Of a stretch of DNA of 64,000 bases, positions 12,491 through 21,765 are shown piece after piece. The position numbers and the translations under genes were made by a program. Each line of letters starts with the position of its first letter. The first letter of the stretch is position 1. The notes below the pieces were generated by a model that saw only the letters and a list, made by a program, of their open reading frames with translations, did not search any database and was not told where the DNA came from. The DNA is from Dacryopinax spathularia (taxonomy: Eukaryota; Basidiomycota; Dacrymycetes; Dacrymycetales; Dacrymycetaceae): NCBI GenBank assembly GCA_037974965.1, contig JBBPFI010000002.1, positions 1,612,001 through 1,676,000 on the forward strand, given 5' to 3'.

Positions 12491-13848
12491 TTAGATTCCT
12501 GGAAAGAAGTCGTCCTCTGCCGGATCTCGCCGTCCCCTCTGATCCGAGGTCGTCTTATCCTCCTGTCCATCCCAGCCCGCCTCACTGCCTCCTCGCCGTC
12601 TCGCCCCCGCCCCGTCCCGTGGCGGGACGGCATCCTGCCCCTCCCATCTAAGCCTGCCACGTTTTACCGCCAAGTTCTCCCTGGCGGCCTTGACGAGCAT
12701 ATCGTCCAGTTCTCCCCTTGTCAACTTGAGCGCCTTGGCTGGATTAGCGGGAAGTAGGCCATGAGAACGAGCATGATACAGCTGGAAAACCGTGCCTGGT
12801 TTGTTGCGGTCTTCCGGCCGTACGCGGGGCTCCGTTGGAGGGTGCTTGAACTCCCTCAAGTTGAGCTCATGACCAGCTTCGAATGCATCCGGTTCGTACT
12901 TCTCCCATGATACGGTGCTATCCATCTTCGGAGGAGAGACAACCGTGTTGACCTCGTGCACCTTATTGGTGTTGGACGTCTTCTGTTTCTCCTTCTCTTT
13001 CCTCGCTCGCCACTGCAGCCTCAACACGCTCGTAATAGCGTCATCCAGCTCTCCCCTCGTCCACTCCTCCGCAGACCCATAATCCATCCCCAAGATCCCC
13101 AATTTCCTAGCCAGCCTGAGCTGTACCTCCCTAGGCCGAAAATGTCGTTCAGAAGGGATAACGCTCGGATGCGGCTCGGGGTCCAGGACGGGTCTGAGGC
13201 GTGCGAGCTCGATGAAGAGGTCGGAGACCTGCCCTCGGGTCGCGAGGAGGGGGTCGAGTTTGGGCTTGAGCAAGTAGTGGGCCGCTTGACGGAGGGCGTG
13301 CTCTACTAGGGCGGGAGGGGCGGGGAGGGAACGTTCGGCTTTCGTAGGCAGCTTGGTTAGGTCTACTGGGCCCGTAACCTGGAGACCACATTAATTTCAA
13401 TGAGTGCTGCGGTACTGAGGGTGATATAGCGAGACGAGCGACGCACCATCCGAGCCTCCTTGATATACTCCATCACTTCCTCAGCACTCATATCCTCCAG
13501 CTCCCTCCCCGGCTCACGCACCCCCCTGACCCCGGACTCCTTCAGCCGCCGCGCAACACTCAGCAGCCTAAGCTCCTCCACCGTCCTCCTCGGCTCCGCA
13601 GCACCATCATCAGCCGCATCATGCCACCCCCTCGGCTCCTTCCGATGCTTGTGCCCGTGGAATGCCCACCAGTCTTCTGGCGGTCGGCGTGAGCGGAAGG
13701 GGTTTGTGGGGAGGGGGGCGGAGATGGGTTGATGTCGACGGCGCTGGTGACGCTGTTTTTGTTTGGCGGCGATGGTTTGGGTTGAGCGGGTTAACAATGG
13801 GGTTTTGGGTATGTGGGCTGTACGAGAAGTGGAGGAGAGAGTGAACAT
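12491..13848 (-). CDS. mitochondrial-type repeat-module protein (family member 3)
   Basis: Model: complement(join(12491..13378, 13447..13848)), 429 residues, one 68-nt phase-0 intron. The N-terminus (MFTLSSTSRTAHIPKTPLLT) is basic and Ser/Thr-rich, as expected for mitochondrial import. A Trp/His-rich linker (EDWWAFHGHKHRKEP) follows. Four modules can be recognised: RTVEELRLLSVARRL..MSAEEVMEYI; LVEHALRQAAHYL..ATRGQVSDLF; REVQLRLARKLG..WTRGELDDAI; and GTVFQLYHARSHG..LTRGELDDML. The 'TRGE(L/V)(S/D)D' signature is shared with members 1, 2 and 5. The C-terminus is basic and Arg/Gly-rich. Fewer introns than in members 1 and 2: the last three modules share one exon. It is transcribed in the same direction as member 4 upstream. 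Function unknown. Confidence 0.78.
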
Positions 13849-14384
13849 TCGCGGGCTGAGGGTTATGACATCTGTAGTATTGCAGGCGGAGAAGTTGTTC
13901 AGCAGTGAGGTCGTTCACGAGCGCTTGTCCGTGGACCCTCGCCGCGGCGGAGTTCCCAATAATTCTGTCACCTTCCCACGGTACAAAATAACAGTAAGCG
14001 TCTCCAACTCGCCGTCCGAATTAATCATCTGGACTACAGACATGACACCAAGAATATCAAACCATGATCCCAAGTAGCATCAAAAAAGTGATGAGTACAC
14101 CGCCGTGATCCCGGATAAGATCATTCGATTAGCTCTTACGATCTATTCCTTTGGCAAACCGCGGCACGGCTCAAGAAAAATGATAACACGATTACCACAG
14201 AGACATTCTTCATGCCCTTACTCTGGAGTCATGCACTGCTGCCATATGTACGCGGTCGTGTCCGGCATACTCCCAATGCCGTCCGCACCCCATTGCCGTG
14301 TCCCACCAGCTGGTAAAGTGGTTCGGTTGGCATGGCCGAATTTCTTGTTGTGCCGCACTGCTGTCTTGCGAGGTGGTCGCCCCC
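13849..14384. other. intergenic between family members 4 and 3
   Basis: No gene seen. It holds the 3' flank of member 4 and the promoter of member 3, both on the minus strand. Confidence 0.45.
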
Positions 14385-15326
14385 CTAACTGCGATACCTG
14401 TCGGTCGGCCAGACATCGTCGTAACGTCCTCGATCGGTTTCCCTCCACCGAGATGGCACAAGCTCCGGCTCTCCTCTCTTTCCCCCACTCCCTCCGAGCA
14501 CTTGTTCGGCCGTCGCATGCCTCGGCGGCCGCACGGGCTCAACAGCGGGCACGACTCCTACTCCTCCCCCTCCCAGCACTTGCTCGGCCGTCGCATGCCT
14601 CGGCGGCAGCACGGGCTCACTAACAACCGCGATCCCTCGTCCGCTCGCTCCGAGCACTTGTTCAGCCGTCGCATACTTTGGCAGCTGCACGGGCCCACCA
14701 GCCGCCGCGAGCCTACCGAGCGCACGACCGCGCGGCGCATTCGGTCCGTTTGGCAAAGTCATCATCTGCACACGCCTCTGCAGATCCCGCACGATCCGTT
14801 CTCCCCCCGCTTGCTCGTCCGCTTGCTCGTCCAGCGTCAAGCCCATCTTCTCGGCCAGTCGCCTCCCAGCCGACCTCCGCGCAGCTTCGTTCTTCTTCAA
14901 CAGCCAACTCGCTCCTTTCATCGCCGAGATCACTTCTCCAGCCATAGCGGCCCTAGGTCGTCGTCGTCGGGGCTGCCACGCGCCTTCGGCAATCGACCCT
15001 GACGTCGATGTCGACGCGTGCTTCCTGGGTTTCTCGCTGAATACGAGCGTCTGCACCCGGTTGGACAACGATTCCTCCCCGTCCCCTTGTCCGTTCAGGT
15101 CCATCCCCATCAGACTGGCCAGTCGGCGGGCCGCATTCGTTCTCGAGTGCTTGCTCGAGTCGAGTCTTCGCTGTATACTAGGCGGCAACAGGTCTTGAGC
15201 TTGTGGGTCGGTTATCGGTGTGGGTTCGGGTTTGGTGGCGTAGGTTGCGTATTTGATAGGGTTGCGTTGGGTGAGGAATCGGCGTAGCGTTGGGTTGGCA
15301 TCGTGTACCAAGTGATGGGGGAGCAT
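14385..15326 (-). CDS. mitochondrial-type protein with two divergent modules and ATAEQVLGG repeats (family member 4)
   Basis: Single-exon model of 313 residues. The N-terminus (MLPHHLVHDANPTLRRFLTQR) is followed by KYATYATKP, which looks like a presequence and cleavage region. Two similar blocks, NAARRLASLMGMDL..ESLSNRVQTLV and SAGRRLAEKMGLTL..ERIVRDLQRRV, resemble the second half of the modules in members 1-3 but lack the clear TRGE signature. Membership in the family is therefore less certain. The C-terminal part carries three copies of a 12-13 residue motif, P(P)(R/K)(H/Y)ATAEQVLG. It is divergent from the mitoribosomal-like gene at 15526, with 199 bases between start codons, so they may share a promoter. 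No known function. Confidence 0.62.
   Translation of the reverse strand: MLPHHLVHDANPTLRRFLTQRNPIKYATYATKPEPTPITDPQAQDLLPPSIQRRLDSSKHSRTNAARRLASLMGMDLNGQGDGEESLSNRVQTLVFSEKPRKHASTSTSGSIAEGAWQPRRRRPRAAMAGEVISAMKGASWLLKKNEAARRSAGRRLAEKMGLTLDEQADEQAGGERIVRDLQRRVQMMTLPNGPNAPRGRALGRLAAAGGPVQLPKYATAEQVLGASGRGIAVVSEPVLPPRHATAEQVLGGGGVGVVPAVEPVRPPRHATAEQVLGGSGGKRGEPELVPSRWRETDRGRYDDVWPTDRYRS
14475..14690 (-). repeat. three-unit minisatellite encoding ATAEQVLGG motifs
   Basis: Three direct repeats of about 65-75 bases, each containing the words agcacttgttcggccgtcgc and atgcctcggcgg (plus-strand reading) with a few changes, lie in the 3' part of member 4. They encode the repeated P-R-H-A-T-A-E-Q-V-L-G peptide. 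Confidence 0.8.
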
Positions 15327-15525
15327 AGGAGCGGGTGAGGCCGAGGGGAGGTCGGTCTTCGATGGGTATAGTTTTTAGTTAGAAGAACAAGCGCCCGCGT
15401 CTGATCGCGCTCTTCACTCGATCAACTGTACAGCCACAAGAAGCACCTTTCATCTTCACCGCAGGGACCCTCCTCGACCGAAGAACGACACCCAATTCCC
15501 CCTCACTCTCTTTGTGGTCGACAGG

Positions 15526-16125
15526 ATGTCCACCGCCCAACAACTGCTCAAAGCATTCCGCGAAGCACCACGAGCCGTACGAAAAGTCCAGCCACGCAAC
15601 CCTACTACTCTCGGGTTGGCACTCAAGAAACTCACCCCGCCCGTACCGTTAAAACAAACCGTTCGGAGGGTCGTGCTTTCCTACAATAAAGATGCGCACG
15701 CTTCAGCGAGGTGCGTCCTACGCCGTACTTTGGTGAGGTTGGTAGGACGATGCTGATGTTGGTGGTAGGCATTTTGCGAGGGATCTGTACCCCCGAGTGG
15801 CATATTCCAACAGACACGTAACCTGCACGGTCGAGCAGCTCCCGAAGCCCGCAGACATCTGGACGGCCCCACCACCAGAATGGGTCGTCACATCCGGTAC
15901 GTCCCACCCCATTTCTTTCCTCCTCTTCGTACCCTACCCCGAGTGCAGTGCTAATTTTGTTGGGGTGTTATAGAGGACGGAGAGGAAAAACGCATCCCCT
16001 TGCCGCTCAAGGAGAAGCCGGCATGGATCCTCCAGCAACTGGTGGACGAGTTCGGAGCGGTGCCGTTCGAGAAGAGTATGGCGTATGTTATGCCGCCGCC
16101 TCGCGCGGGAGGGCCGAAGAAATAG
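15526..16125 (+). CDS. mitochondrial ribosomal protein, L51/S25/CI-B8 domain (mL61/Mrp49-like)
   Basis: Model: join(15526..15710, 15769..15896, 15974..16125), 154 residues. The core 'QTVRRVVLSYNKDAHASARHFARDLYPRVAYSN' fits the thioredoxin-like L51/S25/CI-B8 domain, in which a beta strand (I.L.YN) is followed by a GARHF helix and a P.I.Y.N strand. Fungal proteins of this length with an N-terminal helix (AQQLLKAFREAPRAVRK) are mitoribosomal subunits of the Mrp49/mL61 or mS25 type. I cannot separate these by eye, and a complex I B8-type subunit is a less likely alternative because of the long C-terminal extension. Both introns are GT-AG (58 and 77 nt). The divergent neighbour, member 4 of the module family, also looks mitochondrial. 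Confidence 0.7.
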
Positions 16126-16797
16126 GACGTTGTCGAGGCTGGCGGCGGTCGGAGGGGATTTTGTGAGGCGGGCAGGGGTTCGGGGACGCGCTTTTGGGAA
16201 GAAGCAGTAATGTAACTTTTTTCTCTGCTTGAGCTGCTGGACGAGTGAGTGGGAAAGCTGGCAAAGCGGACCGCTCTACTGGGGGATCTCTGCCGTATCC
16301 TCCATCGGCAGACGTTGGTGTCATGTAAGGAGTGCCCGCTTTGTCCGCGCTAAAGAGCTTGGAACGGTATCGACTTGTCTGTCCAAGCAGACCGTACTTG
16401 AACGCGTGCCGTCCGAACTGAGGGAAGCGCGCCTCACCGAATCGATAGACGTTATCTGCGAAGTTACGAACAACCAGGTGCTGAAAGGCCGATTACTAGC
16501 CATCGCCAAACGTACGCCGGTGGAATGATGAGAGGTAAAAAGGTAGATCATTACGTCCAAGAACAATAGGTACTTTTGGCTACATCATACAGCTGTACGC
16601 CCCTCACTTCTCCTCCTAACCCCTCTTCATCAGCTTCCCGACTCCTTGCTCGCCCTCCACTACACAGACGTGCACCGTTATGCCCATCCATTCGATCAGC
16701 ACCGTCGCGACTTTTAACGCAGCACGCTCCCCTGCGCCTTCGTCATCCGAACCAGACATCCGTCGTCTTCTCCGGCAGGTTTGATAGAAGGACAGGT
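16126..16797. other. intergenic, no gene recognised
   Basis: Open frames of about 80-100 codons exist on both strands around 16229-16566 but have no recognisable features. This is the convergent 3' flank of the mitoribosomal-like gene and LSM8. Confidence 0.4.
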
Positions 16798-17388
16798 TCA
16801 GTCAGGCCCGTATCGGATTGGCGGGATTGGATCTGCTCGTTGTTGACTCAGGTCGGTCATCGCGTCCAGTTCAGCATCCAGTTCGCCAACGAGTAATCTG
16901 CAACACGAAATCAGCATCACCCGATACATTTTCTCACTCCCGCCTCAATCCCCCCGAATCACGTCAACTCGGGCCAGCAAGCAGTACCCGCAGAGGCGAA
17001 AGAGGCCAAAAGAGAGGAAGGTTACGAAGGTGGGAAGGTGGGAAGGTGGGAAGGTGGACGCACATCATATCCCCCTTTACGAGATACAACCCCAATGGCA
17101 CCTCCTCCACGGGCTCGTCGGGTGAGTAGACCCGCTCGACGCAGTTCGACATGACGATGTCTGCGCGGTTGTCGAATCCCTGGAGAGTGCCGATGATTAT
17201 TCGGCCGTCTTGGAGGATGAGGAGGACGCGTTCTGCGGGAGGTGTGGTCAGCGTGTCTGGCAATGAAACACCCAAACACCCGGACACGGGACGGTGTAGC
17301 AGTAATGGCAAGGACCGCAAACTTTGCAATGGTGAATACAGGTGAGAAGGGGTGACGTACGATTAATGTACCCATTCAGGCTGGCCAT
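16798..17388 (-). CDS. LSM8: U6 snRNA-associated Sm-like protein LSm8
   Basis: Model: complement(join(16798..16897, 17064..17232, 17361..17388)), 98 residues. LSm8 replaces LSm1 in the nuclear LSm2-8 ring that binds the 3' oligo(U) of U6 snRNA and supports its entry into the spliceosome. Sm1 motif: RVLLILQDGRIIIGTLQGFDNRADIVM. Sm2 motif: GLYLVKGDMI. The family-typical N-terminus MASLNGYIN and the end of the fold, LVGELDAELD, are on separate short exons. Exon 1 encodes just nine residues and one extra base. The C-terminal exon was placed by joining GAT-ATG-AT to A-TTA-CTC across a 166-nt intron, which restores the expected strand beta5. Length and motif order match the family. Confidence 0.93.
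17021..17058. repeat. GGTGGGAA minisatellite in LSM8 intron 2
   Basis: Four to five tandem copies of an 8-base unit (gggaaggt) occupy the part of intron 2 just after its donor. This is a simple G-rich repeat. Confidence 0.75.
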
Positions 17389-17827
17389 GCCTGCCGCTCA
17401 AGCTCAACCCGAACTCGAGCCCGAACTCAGCCCAGCAACCGCTCGAGCTCAAGCAGTTCTCGCTCCTCGCTTCTTCCCAACTTTCCCAGCGGATAGCGTT
17501 CTTCTGGCTGAATCGAGCTGAACGAGGAGCAGCCGAAGAGAGCTGGCGTGCGTCGATGGCCGTACGAGTCCAGTAGCGTGTATGTGCGCGACGGTAGAGA
17601 AAGCCCTGAGGCGCGTTCTGAGCTACGAAGGGTGGCGTCGCCATCCCTCCTTCAATTTCGAGGGGTTGGCCACACTATCTCCTCCGGCGAAAGCGGCCGA
17701 CGGAATGCTGTCTTTAGCCATAGAGCCAAAACGGAGTCTCAACTAGTTACAAGGCGCCCTGGGCAAATCCAAACTTGGCTCGAACATTTGTCCCGACTTG
17801 TAGGCAAGGGCCAAAAATGTATATTTA
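17389..17827. other. intergenic between LSM8 and tRNA-Ala
   Basis: A minus-strand open frame (17363-17644) overlaps the LSM8 start and is probably leader sequence read by chance. Nothing else is visible. Confidence 0.4.
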
Positions 17828-17899
17828 TGGACGGGGTAAGAGTCGAACTCACGACCTCTCGCATGCTAAGCGAGCGCTCTACCGCTGAGCTACGCGCCC
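17828..17899 (-). tRNA. tRNA-Ala (anticodon AGC)
   Basis: On the minus strand the sequence folds into a 72-nt cloverleaf. The acceptor is GGGCGCG with CCCGTCC, followed by discriminator A. The D arm is GCTC/GAGC, the anticodon stem CTCGC/GCGAG with loop TTAGCAT, and the T arm GTGAG-TTCGACT-CTTAC. The loop places AGC at positions 34-36, reading GCU and, after inosine editing, GCC/GCA. The G3:U70 wobble pair, the main identity element for alanyl-tRNA synthetase, is present. A and B box promoters (TAGCTCAGCGG and GTTCGACTC) are intact. There is no intron. One acceptor position, C6:C67, does not pair. Confidence 0.93.
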
Positions 17900-18721
17900 A
17901 ACAATGAGTTCCTGGAAAGGAGCCAAGCCTATATCGTGATATCTCCTTGCGTGCTTTGTCCCGGGGTCAGCGGGATTGGGGGGGTAAGAGGGAGCGGTCG
18001 CTCATCATATTGCGGAATATCGACTATTTGGAGGGAGGTATGCTGTCCTGTCAGTTTCGATTACCCACCTGTCCACAAACGCCTTGTTTTGCCCCGCCCA
18101 CTAAAACTGGCAAGTTGGGGTCCGACGAGCGGAAGTCGCGTTTCGGCTGCCGCACCAAATGGGTCATCGTCCTTTGCGCTCTTACCACCCGTCGGCCCGT
18201 CTTTTGGCTGCTGTCTCCCTCCCGGTCGTCGTTTTATTCGTGAGAAACAGGCGCCAAGCCTACCCTTGTTACTACAGGAAATCATGACACCTCGACGGAT
18301 CCCGTGCCCATCGTTGCGGATGAACGGCTTCCGCAGCAGCTTTCTGCCAACCTAAACAGCAGCCAACATTCCTCGGGCACGCATCCCGTTCGGGCAATCC
18401 CTCCGATCATTCTCAAACGCCAGCATTCGACCCCGACCGGGCCAGACGGCACCAGCACCGGCCGGTGCTGTACACCACGCTTCAAACACGCATCCATGCC
18501 AGCCTGGGCCAAGGCTCGTGTAATGAAGTCACGACGTCGGCTCTCCACCCGCGGAGATGGGTGCGTTCCTTTATGGGGCATCGGACCGACAGAGTACATA
18601 AGACAGCGGGGCCCCAGGTTGGTGCCCCGCACTCCCTCTGTACTCGACTTGGCGATCCCTTTCTCTTTCCCGCTCCTCCATCTTCGTTGTTGATACTATT
18701 TGGACGTGCTCGAAGTGCAAG
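17900..18721. other. intergenic before the PhyH gene, containing a gene relic
   Basis: Apart from the relic of family member 5 at about 17952-18058 there is no supported gene. The last 120 bases before 18722 are rich in CT and are the likely promoter of the dioxygenase gene. Confidence 0.45.
17952..18058 (+). pseudogene. partial, decayed copy of the 3' end of module-family member 5
   Basis: The words ctttgtcccggggtcag, gattgg, ggtcgctcatcatattgcg, aatatcga and ttggagggagg occur here in the same order as at 21135-21290, the 3' end and flank of family member 5. About 85 bases of the intact copy, between gattgg and the gag(a/g)g..agcggtcgctc word, are missing. The matching continues past the stop codon of the intact gene into its 3' flank (tatgct.tcctgtc), so the source was genomic DNA or a long transcript. 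Only the last two dozen codons are represented. It lies about 50 bases from tRNA-Ala. Confidence 0.8.
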
Positions 18722-19839
18722 ATGTCGGTCGAAGAGAAGCTGAAGAATGCCGCCCTGGAGAGGGAGTACAAGTACCTGACCAGTGCGTCTTCCCATTCTG
18801 CCTGCTCAATGGGAACGGCGCACTAACGCCCCCCGCGTTAGAGGAGCAAGTGGAGCATTTTATGGAGAAGGGCTACCTCAAGCTGCCCAAGGCGTTCACC
18901 AAGGAGAAGGCCGCCGAATGGATGTCCGACCTCTGGGTCCGGCTCGGTATGGACCCGAACGACAAGTCTACATGGACGCAGGAACGCATCCACATGCCTC
19001 ACTTCAGGCGGGAGCGCGTGTCCGACTTCTGCCCCATTGCCTGGGGCGCGATGTGCGAGCTCTTGGGTGGTGCTGAGCGCGTGTCGGAGGGGAGCGCAGT
19101 CTGGAACGATGGGTTCATCGTCAACCTCGGCCGGCCGGAGGACGAGGGCAAGATCACCGACCCGCGGGATCTGCCGGAATGGCACGCGGACGGCGACTTC
19201 TTCCTCCATTTCCTCGACAGCCCGGAGCAGGCACTCCTCGTCATCCCACTCTTCTCGGATATCCGCCCGAACGGAGGCGGGACGTACATCGCCCCCGAGG
19301 GTGTGGGGCATGTTGCCCGCAAGCTGGCCGAGCACCCGGAGGGCGTCCAGCCTGGGCTGGGCGACGCGCCAGACCATTTCGACTTCCTGGGTCTGATGCG
19401 CAAGTGCAACGAGTTTGTCGAGGTTACGGGCGAGTTCGGGGACATCTTCCTGCTGCATCCGTACGTTCTTTGCTCGATACCGGATGACTCCATGCTGATG
19501 CCGCATAGGCTGATGCTGCACTGTGCCTCACGCAACTCCCTCCGCGACGTCCGCGTGATCACCAACCCGCCAGTGTCGCTCAACCAGCCCTTCAACTTCA
19601 ACCGCCCCAACCCGGCCGACTTCAGCGTCGTAGAGCTCAAGACGCTCGCCTCGCTCGGCGTGGAGCGACTCGACTTTAAGCCCACCGCTGAGAGGCAGCG
19701 GATCGTGCCTGAGCGCGTCAAGCGACAGCAGCGGATGAAGGAGGAGGAAATGGAGAGGCTGAGGAAGGCCGGCCAGGAGGTGCCTAAGCCCAAGTGGACC
19801 GCCCCTCAGCCGGGGATGGAGCATGCTCTTGTTGCATGA
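18722..19839 (+). CDS. phytanoyl-CoA dioxygenase (PhyH) family protein
   Basis: Model: join(18722..18782, 18842..19460, 19509..19839), 336 residues. This is a non-haem Fe(II)/2-oxoglutarate-dependent oxygenase fold. The metal-binding HxD is in PEWHADGDFFLHF (His135, Asp137) and the distal His is in LMLHCASRNSLRDVR (His231), with the following Arg as probable 2-oxoglutarate ligand. FxEKGYLKLPKAF at the N-terminus is the usual first strand of PhyH-like proteins. The C-terminus is a Lys/Glu helix. There is no peroxisomal SKL-type end and no PTS2-like start, so it is probably not the peroxisomal phytanoyl-CoA hydroxylase itself; many fungal members act on unknown small molecules. The second intron is 48 nt, a multiple of three without a stop, so an unspliced message would still be translatable. 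Start chosen at the ATG that gives an acidic, soluble N-terminus. Confidence 0.88.
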
Positions 19840-20206
19840 GCGTGCAGGCGCGTTTTGGCGGCCTCAGGCGGCCAACGGCGAGGAGTGTAGCTTACCATAC
19901 GGGGTTGGGGAAATGTTGTGCAGATAGTTCCGATGTATTCCAGTGTTCTATCTTATCGCTAGTGCAAATGTATATCTTCCGATGACGCCATCCTCGCAGA
20001 CGTGCATTCGCACTCTTGAATGGATCTGGTCCTGGAATGTGAATTAATTCGATCGCGATAAACCATGCAGGAGAAGGCCGACTCACCGAGCACGACTTCT
20101 GGACGGGCGCTTGCGGCGGAGCCGAAACCGGCGCTCCGAGTGAACCCTGACCTCCCAAATATTTGCAGCGCTGCTCTTCTCGTCGTCGACCCTGTCCTGG
20201 AAAACC
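19840..20206. other. intergenic between PhyH gene and family member 5
   Basis: About 370 bases with no gene seen. Confidence 0.45.
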
Positions 20207-21273
20207 ATGCATCGCGTCGCCGTGAGGTTGCTTCAACCATGCCTTCGTCCCAGCCTTCCACGGCACAGTATATGCGCCCCGGCACGATCTGTGCAGCAGT
20301 ATTTGGCTTCAAGGCGCCTTTTCTCCCAGTCTACCTCTGAGCCCGCGACGAGCAGCTCGGACGATTGGGCGAGCAGCGAAGAGGCGGACGAGAACGCCAC
20401 CAGTGATGGAGAGGGCGAAGGAAGGAGCTCGGACTTGGACCCATACCATGTGAAGCGCTACAACAAGGCGATGCAAAATTCCAAGCCTAATGATCGACGA
20501 TTTGTGCTCAATGGCGAGGAGCTGCTTTTGTTGTTGATGATTGAGGCGCGGGAGCGAGCGGCAGCAGTACCACCCCCTAAGGTGCGTTATGATCTCTTTT
20601 GCTTTGCCAGCTGAGGACTGTATGGCGGCGATAGCCTTGTGGAAGGTTCTGACGCTCCAACATAGGAAGTTGATCCATCGACCGCACCAGAGACGGACTC
20701 GGTTGAAGTGCGCATGGGCGTGTATAGGGTAAGTAACTGCGTCCATTCTGTGCTTAGTTTGAGCTCACCTCTCGCCCGTGTATTCCCCAGAAAATCCTTC
20801 CTTTCCCTTTTATCACCAATCCTCACCGCCCTGAGCGCGACCAGCCAGCCTCCCCAGGCGCGGTGGCGATATGTGAACGTTTTGCCGAGCAGTTTGGTAC
20901 TCCCCTGCCGTTTGACCGATCCACCGCGACCAAGACGGAGGTAAGCGAGTACCTCTACCAAGCGGTTGTCGAGCAATATGAGCGCGACCTGGAGCCTTTT
21001 CCCATCCTACCGGAAGAGTTGGCGAATACGTCGGCCACTCAGTCGCAAAGACGGCTTGCTAGGCGGTACGGCGTTGATCCGGGTTCGAGTCCTCCACCCA
21101 AGAAGAGGAAAGGGTCGGCGCCTAAGGCGCGCCCTTTGTCCCGGGGTCAGCTGGATTGGAAAATCGCCGAGGCAAGGTTGAGGTTGTGGAGGGAAATGAA
21201 GGATATGAGAGTTGGGGCGGAGGAGGACGGTGAGAGGAAGCGGTCGCTCATCATATTGCGAAATATCGATTAG
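20207..21273 (+). CDS. mitochondrial-type repeat-module protein (family member 5)
   Basis: Model: join(20207..20581, 20666..20728, 20791..21273), 306 residues; both introns are phase 0, as in members 1-3. A long basic presequence (MHRVAVRLLQPCLRPSLPRH onward) ends near RRLFSQST. A Ser/Asp/Glu-rich linker follows. Two clear modules are VAICERFAEQFG..TATKTEVSEYLY and SQRRLARRYG..LSRGQLDWKIAEARLRL; a first, weaker one may lie around NGEELLLLLMIEA. The linker between modules contains a basic patch (PPPKKRKGSAPK). The C-terminal exon end has been copied as a relic to about 17.95 kb. The PhyH gene separates it from the rest of the cluster. No known function. Confidence 0.75.
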
Positions 21274-21765
21274 TTGGAGGGAGGCGATGGCTGACATGCT
21301 CTCCTGTCGAGCTCACCTGCATGCATATATACTGCTTGGATCCGCCCAACTCCCTGTGTATGCTGAATCGACGCGCTTAAACACGACGAAACCGATGTAG
21401 TGACGAGGCCTGCTAAGACAGTCTGATCGGGCATCAGCACCCTCCAAGGCAAGCACATATATAGGTCGCTCATGGGAGCGACGGTCTCAAAGATAGGACC
21501 GTTTATATCGATCGCATTCTCATCGCTCTCTGTTTTATCTTTGAACGATGCTAGTTGAAGTGCGTCCGATCGCAATCCTTGCACGATCGATCTGCGACCA
21601 CGTGATCGACATTACAGTCACATGTAGGCAAGTTCATTTGATCCCGTCAACGCGTCGAGCATTCCTACCGCGTAACGCGACTCATTGCCGCCTCTCACCA
21701 CCACCTTGCGCACCGACGACCGCCATCTTCCCTCTTATCCTCCTCCCTCTGACAGCGTGCGAGCC
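21274..21765. other. RPA1 promoter region
   Basis: No gene. It contains CACGTG at about 21599 and an ACGCGT site (listed separately) upstream of the RPA1 start codon. Confidence 0.5.
21650..21655. promoter_or_regulatory. MCB-like site (ACGCGT) upstream of RPA1
   Basis: A palindromic ACGCGT lies 111 bases before the start codon, and a related aACGCGa word lies about 20 bases further on. ACGCGT is the binding core of the fungal MBF complex, which activates DNA-synthesis genes at G1/S. The assignment is by sequence only. Confidence 0.5.

Noticed and set aside
11878-12660. Long open frames on both strands between members 2 and 3
   Set aside because: They overlap the 3' coding end of member 3, lack domains, and neither strand shows exon structure. 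GC-rich sequence commonly leaves such frames open.
17363-17644. A 93-codon minus-strand frame overlapping the start of LSM8
   Set aside because: It runs through the LSM8 exon 1 region in another frame and has no family features; most likely 5' leader sequence.
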